Shown: positions 11,956-26,900, numbered from the stretch's first letter. The stretch: DNA of 64,000 bases from Axinella damicornis (GCA_963931865.1 OZ007512.1:4920883-4984882); one strand, 5' to 3'. Numbers and translations are program-made. The notes: generated by a model from the sequence alone, not told the origin.

Positions 11956-14900
11956 ATGGCTTCATCAGCATTAGGTAAGTGTTTCATGCTCACGGGCGAC
12001 CTGTCACCAATATAATATTGTGACACAGCACAGCCTATTGTTGTGGCCATGAGAGCGTTTCACATGAAGTTAAAACTAGGGGCTCTCTAGCCAATCGATG
12101 TTCCAATGCACAATACAGTTACAGCCTTATATAAGCTCCTCCTCGTCCCAGGATCTAGGCTCCTGGCTCCTGGCTGATACACACACACTGCACTGTGAAA
12201 CTCTTGGATTGCTACTAATGAAGATGCTGTTTAGTATGTTGCTTTCACTCACTGGCCCCACTAGTGCTGCAGCTGTTCAGTGGAGTAGTCATGGATACCC
12301 AGAGTGGAGTAGAGCATTCACTCAGCATGGTACAATATTCATGTGTTATTTACCTAATCAGGCTACAATGATCACATGCTAAGGTATCATGTTTTGAATA
12401 ATGGTCACCAACCAAATCATGTTTGAATAATGGTCACCAAATTATGTTTGAATAATGGTCACCAAATTATGGGTCACCAAATTAACATGGAGCTCCAATG
12501 TCAAACAGCTGAATCCTTACTACAGTCAGACTGTGTTGTGGCAGGAGCCCATAACGGGAAGGAGCGTCCAACTAGCATACCCATCAGTCGCAAGGTTGCC
12601 GCACTTGACACTCCTTATACGGATTTCAATTGCTCCCGTTTGCGGTCTGTGTACGTGTAGATTCACCGTAAGTAGGTGGGCAGGTGTTGTGTATGCTATC
12701 GTGGATGGTTAGTTTTTCACACGTCTGCGAGCCCTCACAGGCTTCTTAACAAAGTAGGTGCGAGTTGTAGCCCAGCCCTATAAGGCATTTTGTGGGACTG
12801 CTATCTTGCGAGTGATGGAACCCTAACAAGTACGGTAGTTTGACGCTCCTTCGCGCCGCTTCGCGGCGCTCATAAGCTCCTGGTTGTGGGCATGTGGGGA
12901 ATGTGTCACACAAGCCTGTGAGAGGCAACCTAATTTAGAATTTTTGTTGTGATATTGACAAGACTTGTATGGATCCAGGGGGGGTAGGACAAGATCACGT
13001 GCACTGTCATTTTGTATGACGTAATGCAAAGTCGTTCTACTGCTTTTCTCCGTGGAAGAAGGCTGCATTGCGCTTTCAAAGCATCCTGAAGAGTAACCTC
13101 CATGCAAAGACTGTGACCGAACTGGGTATAAGCCACTACACACTACTACGTGCCTGTACTGAGCAGTTAGGTAAGTGACCATGCAGACTCACCGACAATA
13201 TCAGCGAATGCAGACTTGTCGACCGCACTCAGGTGTTTAGCATCATGTAGGAAGTCAATAAAGCGATCGAACCCCATCGAACCCCAGCGATAAGTCAGCG
13301 CTAGAGCTGTTACTAGTCTGCTAGTTCCGCATACTTCTTGTATATTATTGTGCACTATCCCTATGGAATTTTAATTGTACCACGTGCGCACAGACCTTGT
13401 CCCACCCCCCCTGGTATGGACCAATTGTCACTAAATCCTGTAATGCGATTGGGTGACACTCTACAGTGTAGCAGGACAAACTGCTGTATGGGAGGTCCTC
13501 AGATCCCTGATCTCTTTGTGGAACGGGGTCTGGCTCATGAGACTTAGGAGGTCGGAGATCAAATCACTCCGTAAATTCCTATACCATGGTATCGCAAAAG
13601 GACGCCCAAACTCGAAAGAGCAACCACACCCCACTTTGGCTCAATTTCCTGTATAGGGTCAAAGTTCACTCAAATGTGTGCCTACCCCGGTGCTAGCCTT
13701 GTGCCTCATGTGAGCAGTGAAGACGACGTGGTGAGCAGTGACGTTGCCCAGCGATGTAGATGTGCTGGGAGGGCTCTGACGCACATGCACTGTCTACTTG
13801 CATGCAACATACGTAAGCAAATGTGCCCATGGGTGCTCTTTGGGGGTTGAATGTGGAAGCACCCACCCCCTTTTGATGAGCATGTGAAGTTCAGCGCCCA
13901 CAGGCATTCTTTTGTGACAGTACGGTATATGTTATCTGGAACACAGGAAGTATTTGCCACTGTCCTAGACGGATGGTCTGATAGTAATACCTGCCTCCTC
14001 TCCTCTCTGCCAGCTCAGTACACACTGTCATTGGTATGTGTTACAGCACATAATGTGGTTATGTATGAAAGGTGTTACGGGACATTAGTTTCATTTCACA
14101 CTGTCCCCCCTCTCTCTCCACTTCAGCCCCACCCCTCACAGTGGACAATGTCCTGACTGCTGTGCAGGGAGTGGACTGGAGGACACTGGGGGAGATGCTT
14201 TTCCCTGAATACTATGATGACGATGCCGATGAGTTGTTTTATCCCAAATTGGACAAGATTGCACAATCCGATGATGACCGACTTCACGCAGTGGTCGAGA
14301 CGTGGGTGCTGGGGAGGGGGATGGATAAGGAACCATCATGGAGACACCTCATTTGGAGATTAGATCATCGCAATATGACCGGTGTGGCTGACAACATGCG
14401 CCAGTATGCAGAACCTGTCCTAGGTAAGTCATGTGACTCCATCAGTGTATCCACATTCTTCTACAGTGTGTAAGTCCCTTCCTGACATGAGGTGACATTC
14501 CTGCAAGCATGCCCCATATCAACATGTGCACGACCACACATATGGAGATGATTGTAAGGATGTACTCCCATTTGATCCACTCTCGTTTCGTCTACTCCCA
14601 GTGTGTCTACTACTATTTATTGACCTAACGCCAGTACTGACAGAAATACCCCCTCAACATTTTCGTATCACTAAATTACTGTACATATACAATGCACTTG
14701 CTAGTACCAGGAACCCATAATGAGAAGGAGCGTCCAACTATGGTTGCTGCGACTTTAAGGGACATGTTCTGTGGCTACAATGCTAAGTTGGACCCTCCTT
14801 CTCGTCCCAGTCATACTTCTCTACTATCCAATTTTCCAGCCACCAGTTGAGTTTGTTGTGCCATCCTTCCACATGGTGCCCAGTAGAGCACTTACCCCGT

Positions 14901-17900
14901 GCACTGCTTGAAGGGGATCGCCAACGATCAGATTGCTTGGACTGGATGCTCTATGAATATCAACATACACAGCCTACTGTAAACAGTATTGAAATTGAGA
15001 TGTGGTTTTGTTTGATAGTTTGTGCTGAGAACACTTTCAACATTCTCCCGGCTCTTTTTCAGCCACTCGAATGGATCTCTGGTCTGTTAGCTATGTCGAT
15101 GCTAATATCTTTCGTGTACATTAAATAAGTCTTTAAGAATGCCTTCACCTCTGATTTTTGTGTAATAAACAGACAGACTGACAGACACGCAATCAGTTTA
15201 CCCCTGCTGCACATATGCCCACGGAGTAACAAGAAAGGCATGTGCATGTGTACGTAGTCTAATCCCCAGACTATAGTACATGCATGTAATCTGGGAAGGA
15301 GACCAAGATCAGGTCTAAACTGGTGCAGCCATGAGCATACGGCCTGTACCACTTCCTATGGCCCTGCTGTTAATGCACAAGGCAGTGTTTATGTTTGTAG
15401 GGTTTGTATGTGTACCCTCCACCATTGCGATACTGCCTCAGTATACATACTACAGCACGTGTGTATTTCCATGACTATACACTCTAGTTTTTTTCTGTTT
15501 CTGTCACTCCTGAGGTGGTTACCACAGAAGACCTAAAATAAAGTTCCAGGTTTCCGTTGCTATGGCAATGACAATCCCTTGTACTGTGCAATTTCTGTGG
15601 TGTAATGGATGCACACCAATACTCACTGGCCTACTTGTGTAGTAATTGTATACTCCATGCATGGCTATTGTACCTTAGTGTACTTCACATTGTGTTATGA
15701 ATTCAGGATTACTGCCACACTTCTTTACCCTCATATCCACCATGAGAATCAGCATGCTTTGCTCATCAGTACCATCAGTGTGTATGTAAACTACAGTGTT
15801 TCCGTACTACGTGGGTGACTGTTACGAATTCTCTTATGTCCAATTGCCTGTAGTACAATCCAACCATGTGCTCAAGCTATCCCAACTCACATATATACAA
15901 CATAGATCATTTTCTGTGAGCCAATTGCCATTGTGAATTGTGGTGATGCTATAGGGATGTACATACAATCAGGTCATCACCTGATTGGATGTTATCAGAT
16001 GCTTCCAGGTGTTTCTGCTGACTTAGCATGGAGTGGATTAACTGATGGTGACCACAACATTGTTTATTTGCTGTTCTCCTCACTGTCCTCCCTTTCTGCT
16101 TGTGTCTCTCCCTCAGACCCCACCCTCACTGTGGAGAATGTGACGGAGGTGATGGGGGAGGTGGGAGACTGGGAGAGGGTGGCCCGAAGAGTTCTAGCCA
16201 CACATGGACTTCAAATCCCAGACTCCAAGCTACAGGAAATCAAGCAGCAGTCATCCTCAGAGAAGGAGAAGAGCCGTGCTGTGGGAGGGTACTGGGTCAA
16301 CACTCATCCACATCCCTCCTGGGAGAAGCTGGCTCAAGTACTGTACGACCAGGGAGAGGAGAGAGCAGCAGTAATGGCGAAACCATACTTGCCAAACGGT
16401 ATGTGCATTTCTTGACTACCTGTAATCGGACTTGTGTTGTGTGGTGTGCACACTAATAGAGGGTCTACTCACTGGCTTACTTGTGTATACTCCATGCATG
16501 GCTAGTATCCGTATGCTATATGGTATTTACGTAGACCCAACCCAAACCACGTATAAAATAGTGTAGGTAGATAGATAGATTTTAGTGAGCTGAATGGAGC
16601 ACAACTTGAAAGGAATAGGATGAGACATGTTGGGACAGTAAAACTTTCCAAATCCACACTTCGTAAAAAACGTCATGCAGGTTGGTAGAGGGACTCACCA
16701 ATTCTATACACAAACAAGAGTGCCCAGTAGAGCACTTACCCTGTGCGCTGCTTGCAAGGGGTCGCCAACGATCGAGTTGCATGGACTGTATGCTCTAACT
16801 ACCAGATTGTGCAGATTGTGCGCTGAATGAACATCGACATGCATTAAGCCTACCATGAAATCGAGGTGTGGTTTTGTTCGATAATCTAGACAGAGAACGC
16901 TCAACATTCATCCAGCTTTTTCAGCCACTCGAGTGGATCTCTGGTCTGTGAATTGACAAAAATAATGCATTCACCTCTCAAAATGCAGCTGTTTTTGTGT
17001 AATAAACAAACAGACAGACTGACAGACACTGCAATCACTCTACCCCTGCTGTGCATACACACACGGAGTAACAGGATAGGCATGTGCATGTGTAGTAGTC
17101 TAACCCTAGCCTTTTCCCAGGCCGCGTGGGAGGAGAGAAGGCGGCCTGGGAACGAGGCTAGTCTAACCCCAGACTATAGTACATGCATGTAATCTGGGAA
17201 GGAGACCAAGATCAGATCTAAACTGGTGCAGCCATGAGCATACGGCCCGTACCACTTCCTATGGCCCAGCTGTTAATGCACAAGGCAGTATTTATGTTTG
17301 TAGGGTTTGTATGTGTACCCTCCACCATTGCGATACTGCCTCAGTATACGTACTACCTAAGGTGGAGTTTTGAGGTTACACAGAGCAATGTTGATAGTCA
17401 CTGTAATCTGGCAATCACGTGTGTATGTGAGTCCATGTGTATTTGATGAATTGTTGTTCTGTGTTATTTCACCTGTTATGGCATGTGGGTGTAAGTATTT
17501 CCATGACTACACTCTCAGTTTCTGTCACTCCTGAGGTGGTTACCACAGAAGACCTAAAATAAAGTTCCATGTTTCCTTTGTTATGGCAATGACAATCCCT
17601 TGTACTGTCAATACTCACTGGCCTACTTGTGTAATAATTGTATACTCCATGCATGGCTATTGTACCTTAGTGTTCTTCACATTGTGTTATGAATTCAGGA
17701 TTACTGCCACACTTCTTTACCCTCATATCCACCATGAGAATCAGTGTGTTTTGCTCATCAGTACCATCAGTGTGTATGTAAACTACAGTGTTTCCATACT
17801 ACGTGGGTGACTGTTACCAATTCTCTTATGTTGCATGTCCAATTCCCTGTAGTACAATCCAACCATGTGCTCAAGCTATCCCCAACTCACGTACAACATT

Positions 17901-20900
17901 GATCATTTTCTGTGAGCCAATTGCCATTGTGAATTGTGGTGATGCTATAGGGATGTACATACAATCAGGTCATCACCTGATTGGATGTTATCAGATTCTT
18001 CCAGGTGGTTCTGCTGACTTAGCATGGAGTGGATTAACTGATGGTGACCACAACATTGTTTATTTGCTGTTCTCCTCACTGTCCTCCCCTTCTGCTTGTG
18101 TCTCTCCCTCAGACCCCACCCTCACTGTGGAGAATGTAGCGGAGGTGATGGGGGAGGTGGGAGACTGGGAGAGGGTGGCCCCAAGACTCATCCCATACTC
18201 CAAGCTACAGGAAATCAAGCAGCAAACATCCTCTGAGAGGAAGAAGAGCCGTGCTGTGGGAGAGTACTGGGTCAACACTCACCCAGATCCCTCCTGGAAG
18301 AAGCTGGCTGAAGTACTGTACCAGGAGGGAGAGGAGAGAGCAGCAGCAAAGACGAAACAATACTTGCCAAATGGTATGCTCATTTCTTGACTACCTGTAA
18401 TTGGACTTGTGTTGTGCGGTGTGCACACTAATAGAGGGTCTACTCACTGGCTTACTTGTGTACACTCCATGCATGGCTAGTATACATGTACCTATGGTTG
18501 CCATGCAAGAGACATGATTTACTACAACACACTTGTAAAATACTCACAGTGGGAAGTAACTGAAGATACAGACGTATGGTACATTCATGTCCCATTACAG
18601 TCAGTTTCCACAGAATTCCCATAATGCATGATTGCTTTGCATTACCCAGCCTTTTGTTTTCCCTGTGTGTGGATTCATCATTATAGTGCTATACTATGGA
18701 TACTTGGTCGGACTGTCACCAGTAGAGTTGTGCATTACTGACTGAAGAACACTACCAAAGAGTAGTCGAAGCATTGCAATTTTAGAATTGAAGTTCTCTA
18801 CTGGTGACAGTCTGACCAAGTATTGATAGTATAGTTTGTTAGCACACCAGTACCATGACCCTCTCCAAGTACATTATTATAGTACACTGCACTAATACAA
18901 GGGACATACTCAATGCAATAGTGTGTTTGTCCGATGTTGGGATTCAAAGTCACCAATAATTACCGTGCCCCCACCTACCACCTGCCCACTTAGTCACTGT
19001 AGGTACCCATGCATTGTGTTTGGATTCTGCACGTGAACGTGATTCTTCCTGGATTACAAAACAGGAAGACCATGACTGGCTTTTGTTGAATAATTACAAC
19101 ATGTACATTATATCTTCCCCATGTTGTCTTCCCACCCAGCTGAACCCACACTCACCACTGACAACCTCATGGAGGTGGTGAAGGAGGTAGAGCACTGCTG
19201 GCGTAGCCTAGGTTCATCGTTTGGTGTGCCAGCCTCTAAGAGGAGGGAGATCAGAAGTCTATACCAGAGTGATCATCACAGAATGGAGGCCGTGGTAGAC
19301 TACTACGTCAGATCTCCCACTCCCTCCTGGAAGCATGTCGCTGTAGCTCTACAGGGGGAGGACCTCCACAAGCAGGCAGAGGAGGTCAAAGCCAAATATG
19401 TCAAAGGTATGTGAATCATGTGACGTGTTTGATACTGAACGATGGCCAACTTTTGGTACTTGATTTTAATATAAAAGTAATCCGGGGCATTTTGATCATG
19501 ACATAAAAGATGCTAAGAATGACAATATAATTCTGAACGCACACCCTCTTGCCAGTTGACGTCTCAGATAAAATATTTAGCCAGATTATTACACATTCAA
19601 ATATAACAGCTCCCTTCAGCAATCCCACCATCTTCTTCACCTTTCTGTTCAGCAAGCTTCTCTCCTATAAGCAGTTCTTTCCCATGATGTCATACTCACT
19701 AAGTGGTAATTACAAGCTGTAAACTATTCTTATTAAGCACTAATTACCTGTGAATAACAGAGTGTGTGGTAGAAGTGTAGCCTCGTTCCCAGGCCTACCT
19801 CGTTTTTTCTGTTCTTCGGGTTCCGTTGACAATAATACACGGATGCGGAAGGGCGGCACTAATTACCTGTGAATAACAGAGTGTGTGGTAGGAGTGTAGC
19901 CTCGTTCCCAGGCCTACCCCTTTTGTCTGTTCTTCGATTTCCGTTGCCAATAATACACGGATGCATTCCGCATCCGTATATTATTATCAACGGAAACCGA
20001 AGAAGAGAAAATATGGGGTAGGCCTGGGAACGAGGCTAGTAGGAGTGTTCATCTTGTAATCAGAAGATCTTGAGGTCTAATCCCAGTGGGTGACCTGTTT
20101 ACTTTTGGTGACACTCTCCAGAATAAACTCCCTTGAATGATAGAGTACCATAAATTATTAGCAGGTACTACGAATTTTATAGCTGCAGTATGTGTCATTA
20201 AAATTGCTTAATTGGGACGAACCATAAGCTAGCCGCCTACCGTACAAAGCAGCCTGGGTCATATGGGAACGATACTAGCTGTATAGTATGAGCTGGTGGA
20301 TGCATATCCACGAGGTGAGAGGAAGACCTGAGGCATCATTAGTTTGCCTACCTGTTGCACTAGCCACCAGCAGTGACGTTGCCATTTGAACTGATTCAGA
20401 GTATCAGTAATAATAGTACCAGCGATAAGTTATGATCAATTTGCTAAAATTAGTACCCACTATGATAGTGACGTTAAGGTATTTCCTTATGCACATTGTT
20501 CCTGTACAGTCATCCTACCCAGGCCCACTGTTAGCCCCAGGGTCAGTAAGCTTGAGCTAGTTCCTTGCTCACTGGTGAAGATTGGTGGCATATTCATGGT
20601 GTGTAAACACCTTCCCAATCAGGATGGGAAACCTGTAATCATTTTGAGCATGAGGGTCTTATGCCTTGATGTTTGCCTGTGTAACTATGTTGCTGGAGCT
20701 GTTTGTCAGCTGCTTCACTGACCCTGACAAAAACATTCCTGGAACCAGAGTTAATTAGCTCATTATTTTACCAATGGGTAAGGCTAGGAATCCGAACCAG
20801 CCAGCTGTGCTGCTTTGGACAATGGTTCAGTTGTATGTTAGTTGTCTACATGTATTATGTGGGTCGGAAATGTGTGCATAAGTATACATGTACACATATT

Positions 20901-23900
20901 ATGTTTAATATTGTGTGCTGTGTAGGCATGACTGTGTGTGTTGTGTGTGGTTGTGTTAGTGCAGTGTTGTGTGTGTTTACTACATAACAATCACAGTTGG
21001 AGTGACCAAGGGAGCTACAAACATGAGGGCTCTTGGCTGTAGTTCTAGCTGCTTCAAAGGGTTATATAATTATCTGTGTCTCTATGGCCCCAGCTCTCAT
21101 GATGCATCATTACAGAGATGTTTTACTTTTACTTGGCCCAATGGTTGTCACACCCACACTACAGTTTGGTACATTCAGTTAGTGTTTGCAGTCCAAGCAG
21201 AGTCCTCGTTTGTTCTGTGTACATGTATTGTGTGCATACTGTGTGTACTGTAGTCTCACGAAAGAGCACCCACCCTTGAAAGAACACTACCCCCCCCCCC
21301 ACTTAAGACTCAATTTCTTGTATAGGGTCAAAGTTTACTCAAATGGAGCACCCACCCTTACCCTAGCCTTGTGCCTCATGTGACAGACAAAAATGGAGTG
21401 CATTCGTCAAGCTTCGAGAAGCGCTACACGCATCTGAGGTAACAAAACTTGCTTGCTGGAAATCTGAGTCTGTGCTTCCGTGTCATATCTGTGTTGTATG
21501 TGTTGGCTTGCCCATGAAGATGAAGATACACGGAACTTCAATTGCTCACACAGGATCTCATCAAGTGCTTGATGGTACGACTTGGTGAGTAGTGCCATCC
21601 CTGAACTTGACAGTGAGCATGAAGAACGGATGACAGTGCTAGTGACTCCTGTGATGTAGATGACATGGCTCTGACACACACACACTTGCTGCTACATAAA
21701 CAATGGTGTACGCTCTTTTGGGGGTGAATGCAGAAACACTGGAAAAAGCACCCACCACCTGTTCACTGAGCATGTAAAGTGCACCACACGTGCATGGGTG
21801 CTCTTTTGGGAGACTGCTGTATATGTTCCATGTGTGTTATGTTAGTACACAATTACCTGAATCAGTGCATCCTACTTGTGCTGTGTCTCTGTGTTGCATG
21901 TGCTTATGTGTGGTACTGTCTAACCCTCTTTAGTTGTATAGTTAGCCATAATAGGTGGTCACAGAATTGAAACCAGAAAGGTTAGCAGTGTCAAAGCAGT
22001 GGCGTAGGAAGCAAATTCAAAGTGGAGAGGCCAATCCGGCGCGAAGTAGTGAACAGAGGCGCGAAGCGCTGATCTATTTTCCGCGCGAAGTGCAGAAATT
22101 TATTTTCTCTTTTTCTTGGGGCCAGGAAGCTCTGTATTGCACCTCAGTCGGTAAATAGAAAGTGGAGAAGCCATTAGCAGCATATGCAAGTAGCTGCCAG
22201 CATGCAAAGCACACACTTACTAGGTGGGGTCTGGGGACTTACTTCAGGATCCTGACAGTGACAGCTGCTGAGAAACTCAAACTAACACCTCACGCTCGAA
22301 GGATACACTATACACGTACGCCCGCATCTAGAGCGGGGTAGCGCATGAATAATCCATGCATATTATTGAAGTAGGCGCGGTATATATCTGCCGTTGCAGT
22401 AAAGCTTTATTTTAAGGGGCCGAAAAAGCGCAGCGGCTATGGCCGCTCCGGCCGCTGCGCTTCCTACGCCACTGCAAAGCATGAAGGTGCTATGAGAGCC
22501 AATTCAGATAGCTAAAAAAGCGAAGGTGAAAAAATTTCCGCACTTTGCGTGGATAGGATTGACACTACATGCCTCTACTCTCTGCCTTCGACAGTAGCCA
22601 TACCACTCAAAAAATAATGTGTGTATGTGTGTATGTGTGTACGAGTCCGAGGGATTAGACACCTAAAGGCTCTGGACTGTAGTACCTATTCTGAGATCTG
22701 TGAGGGTGCTTAGAAAGTGTGTGAGGTTTGTAAATTGTGTGGGTCTGTTTAGAGCAATAATTATATAGTGTGTATGTGACGATAGTTCGCAGCTACATGC
22801 AGTCACATGACCTTGTCTATGTGGGAAGGTAGTTCCCAGCTGTGACAGTACATGCAGTCACATGACCTTGTCTATGTGGGAAGGTAGTTCCCAGCTGTGA
22901 AAGTACATGCAGTCACATGACCTTGTCTATGTGGGAAGGTAGTTCCCAGCTGTGACATTCCTGCTGTCACATGACCTTGTCTATGTGGGAACTCAGGATG
23001 GTTAAGGCTGGCCCAAATTTGATTTTGGCTCAACTTTTTGCTTTACCTCTGTACTTTTGAGCATGCATTGCTATAATATTTGTTGATTATACCAAATGAA
23101 ACTGTGCTTAGTCAAATGTAAACAGGATGTTGATTGTTTTCCAATAATTGGTTTCCATGGAAACCAAACCACCCACACGTAAACATTGCCACAAACACGA
23201 ACGCCTTAACGACTATTTTGCTACTTACGGAAAGTCAAACGCCCTTCTTCCCCCTGATAACGGATATTGATCGAAAGCTATTCATGTGAGCTACCTGAAT
23301 CTGGGTAGGGACACCGCCCCAGCCACAACATAGAACTCCTACAAGCAATTATAGGTGTTTTTACGACCCAAAACACGGGTCCTCTCCACTATCAGAGCTC
23401 ACCTCTCGAGTTACAGCAACAGTGGTCTCTGTCCCTAGGCACAACACGTTAGTATAACTAATCTGCGATACTCTCTCTGAGTCATGGCCGCCAGGCTTGC
23501 CATCTGACTTTCCGTAAACAGCGAGGCGTTCAGCACCATCATTCTCTAGCTAGCCATGCGGCTGGTGAGCACTAATTGTGCGGTCGCGATTGATGAATTT
23601 CATTAAAATATACTCACGTGAGTGCGGCCAACCAATAATCCAGCTAACATTACATAGCTAGCGCTTTATAGCATCATATAACTATTTTTCCAACTGTGCA
23701 TCTTCATTCAAGCTTCCCTCTCCGGTTTGGGACTCCACATCCAGATCGATCCAGGCATACACACAGGTAGTCTCGCGGGGCCACAGGTGAGACAGTAACA
23801 CGAACCTTTCAGATGCACAAGAGACGTCAACGCCTAGAAGACTAAAAGATGGGAACGTGTCCTTACACACGTAGCTTACCTGTACTGTTGTCAACTTCAG

Positions 23901-26900
23901 AGAGCTCCACGACGCACAAAAACATCGGGTCTTGATGGCCGAGTTTCAACGTTTACATAGCACAAGTAGGATGCGGTACGTAAACCAGATTAGTTCTTGA
24001 CATAATTGAATTATAACTGCGGCGTGCGGGGCACGCCGCTACTTCCGCTTTCTTGTTACTGGGGACTGCCTTAACCGTCGTGAGAAGGTAGTTCCCAGCT
24101 GTGACAGTACATGCAGTCACATGACCTTGTCTATGTGGGAAGGTAGTTCCCAGCTGTGACAGTACATGCAGTCACATGACCTTGTCTATGTGGGAAGTAG
24201 TTCCCAGCTCTTGTGATGTCAAGCCATGCACATGACCAACTTGTAGTCGTATAAGTTGTTCCTCACTGATGGGTCCTCTCTGATACCTGAATGTGGTGTC
24301 GAGTTTTATCCATATTAGCTTTGTGCTCACATCCAGTTATGTATACAGTACTAGGAATGAGCTCAGTGATTTGATGTACTCACTAACCATCCTTCATCAT
24401 GAAAATATGGAGCTCAAGATTGTTGGCCTGACAAAACCTTACGTTGTGGAATGCTAATGGAAGTGTTGAGTACAGTATTCTTCTCTGTCTTTCTGCACCA
24501 GGAGCTGAAAAGAGGAGCCACCTTGCTGCCTGCGAACGAGCGATTAAGGAGAAAGGGTCCCTTAACCAGACGGCTATTCACTGCGTATTTATAGGGATGC
24601 CACGGTCCGGAAAGAGTTCATTGATGCGTCGTCTCCTTGGAAAGCATCTGTCTTCGTCTGCTAGTACTGGGGTGGCTGAAAAGGTTGTGCGTGTGGAGAT
24701 CAGGAAGTCCACGGTACATGTGTCTGGGCTGCTCTGGTGTGAACTGGAGGATCTTGACGATGAAGCCACCTTGCTGATGTGCGATGTGTCGAAGATTGCA
24801 CCTGAAAATATCGCTCAGCCTGCTTCAATCACCGCAAATCTTCCAGTTGAGACACAGCCAGGTGAGCCATTCTCTCTATCGAAGTTTCTTCGGAACCTCT
24901 TTAAACGGACCCCACGTACCAAGCAACGTCAGCAACCAGCTTCTTCCCCCAGTCCGCAGTCTTTCTCACAGCCACAGGTACCAGAGGAACAAGTTGCCAA
25001 ACATCCACTTGAGGTATTCGGAGATTCTTTCGAGAAGAAATGGTCCAAATTGAAGGATCTCCTCGATGACCACTGGACAGTGTACCTCACTGATACAGGA
25101 GGTCAGCCAGAGTTTCAGGAGCTGCTTCCAATTCTTGTCTGTGGTCCTTCCGTCTTCTTCCTGGTGTTCCGTCTTGATCTTGAGCTCAATAGCAGGTATC
25201 AGGTGGAGTACATCAACTCTAGTGGGGAGGCCATTGTACCGTACGAGGCTGGCCTCACAGTACAGGAGACTCTTCTTCAGAGTCTTGCTACCATTGCGTC
25301 CACCAGTATAACCAGAATGGTAGGCAGTGAAACCGTTGACATCTTGCCCAGAGCTTTCTTTGTCGGCACACACAAAGACCGTGTGTCAGACCAACACCTA
25401 CTTCAGATAGACAACGCTCTCCAGGCAGTAGTTAAAAGGACCGAAGCTTATCGTGAGGGGATGGTCCAGTTTGCGTCCGAATCTCGCTTGATCCTTGCTG
25501 TCAACAACCTGTCAGAAGGCGATGAGGATGTGCAGCAGGTCCGAGCTGCTGTGGAGCGTATTGGAAAGCACGGAGACAACTATAGAGTGAATACTCCCGT
25601 CTCGTGGCTCATGTTTAGCAATATCTTGCAGCAGCTGAAGGCGCCTGTTCTTGAATACGAGCAATGCTTTGGAGTTGCTCAGAAGTGTGGAATTAGAACA
25701 CGTGATGAGATGAGTGATGCTCTGCAATTCCTTCATGAGAATGTCGGAGTGATTCGCTACTACCGTGATGTACCAGAACTCAGAGAGTTCATTATCAAGG
25801 ACCTTCGGTACCTCTTCGATGTGATCACCGACCTTCTTGTTGCCACTTTTACATTTGACCACACTGATCCATCCCTTCATGAGCTGTTCACACGCAAAGG
25901 AATCTTCCCACTTGATGTCTTCGAAAAGCTAGCCAAGTCGACCAAATTTTTTCCTCCTTCAAAACTTGTCGCACTCCTGCAGCACCTCAACATCGTAGCA
26001 GAGCTCAGGAAAGATGGTGCTTCCTCTCACTATTTCATCCCGTGTGTCCTTACACACTCCGAGAGCAGCCAGTCCGCAATGTCCACCACGACTCCCTCTC
26101 CTGCCTGCCCTCTGCTGGTGACGTTCGAGAGTGGATATTGTCCTAAGGGACTGTTTGGGTCGATGGCGGTTCACCTACTCGAGAATAAAATGGAGTCATG
26201 TCTGGAGTGGAGCTTGGAGCAGGACAAAATCTTCCGAGACCAAATCTGCCTCTCTGTTGGCCCATACGATTCCTTTCAGCTGAAGGTGCTACCCGGTTTC
26301 CTATCCATCGAGCTTCGTTCTTTCACAGGAGCTTCCAATCGCAGGATTCCTCTTGCAAGCGTATGTAGTGAGGTTCGCCAGTGCATCACCAGCAGTATAA
26401 GCGAGGTTTGTGAAGCTTTACACTGCTCTCGAAAGGCAGCACATTCCTTTGCCTTCTTCTGTCCAGAAGAGCTAGGTTCCGACCAGTCACTCCATCCTGC
26501 CACACTCACGCTGCTTCATGGAAAACCGTGTATCCTGAAGTGTCCCATCACCAACAGTCGGTTTGACCTCCCTGATGGCTGTCTGGTGTGGTTCAATGAG
26601 GTAGGCTGTGACTCCAGTGCTTGTAGGTAGAATGTGGAAGTATAATGTAGCTAAACTTGTGCAATCTAATATTAATTTCCCCATTTGCATTGTGTCTGAA
26701 CAATTTCTTCAGGGTGTATATTCTTGCTCTTCTCTGCTCAGGATAGTTCATCGGTGGACAGCAGAGCAGACTCTTCTGCAGCAACTGGACCTCACCCTTC
26801 CCTGGGTATGCACAGCTACTTGCACCAGCAGAGTACTTATGGTGCATGCTTCTCTGTGACCTAGCTACATGCATCCAGTTAACAATAAGTTTGTCTGTCT

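Larger units (their letters stand above)
14876..18482. repeat. direct tandem duplication (two units) carrying Death exons 2 and 3
   Basis: 14876-16507 and 16722-18482 match almost throughout, for example GTGCCCAGTAGAGCACTTAC at both starts and TACTCCATGCATGGCTAGTA at 16486-16505 (18463-18482 has the variant ACTCCATGCATGGCTAGTAT). The second unit is longer because of a foldback element inserted at 17106-17163, flanked by duplicated TAGTCTAACCC, and an extra segment near 17360-17480. The duplication created the second Death exon copy. Confidence 0.9.
22785..24205. repeat. 55-bp minisatellite interrupted by an inserted element
   Basis: Units of GTAGTTCCCAGCTGTGACAG / TACATGCAGTCACATGACCT / TGTCTATGTGGGAAG run from 22785 to 22997 and resume at 24083 to 24205. 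The 1.08-kb block between is foreign to the array. Confidence 0.9.
19407..24501. other. 5.1-kb intron of gene 1, mostly mobile elements
   Basis: In order: two foldback elements (19779-20038), unannotated sequence to 21245 with TG-rich runs, a TIR element (21246-21821), a hAT-like MITE (21997-22474), and a 55-bp minisatellite split by a 1.08-kb insertion (22785-24205). A short tRNA-like GGTCTAATCCCAGTGGG near 20075 may be SINE-derived. I could not find a further exon with matching phase-1 ends, though one could be hidden in 20.1-21.1 kb. Confidence 0.5.

Noticed and set aside
20703..21383. Plus-strand ORFs in TG-rich sequence
   Set aside because: Cysteine and valine bias from TG runs, no phase-matched exon ends.
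24578..26690. Minus-strand and alternate-frame ORFs over the gene 1 GTPase
   Set aside because: Shadows of the 2.1-kb coding exon.
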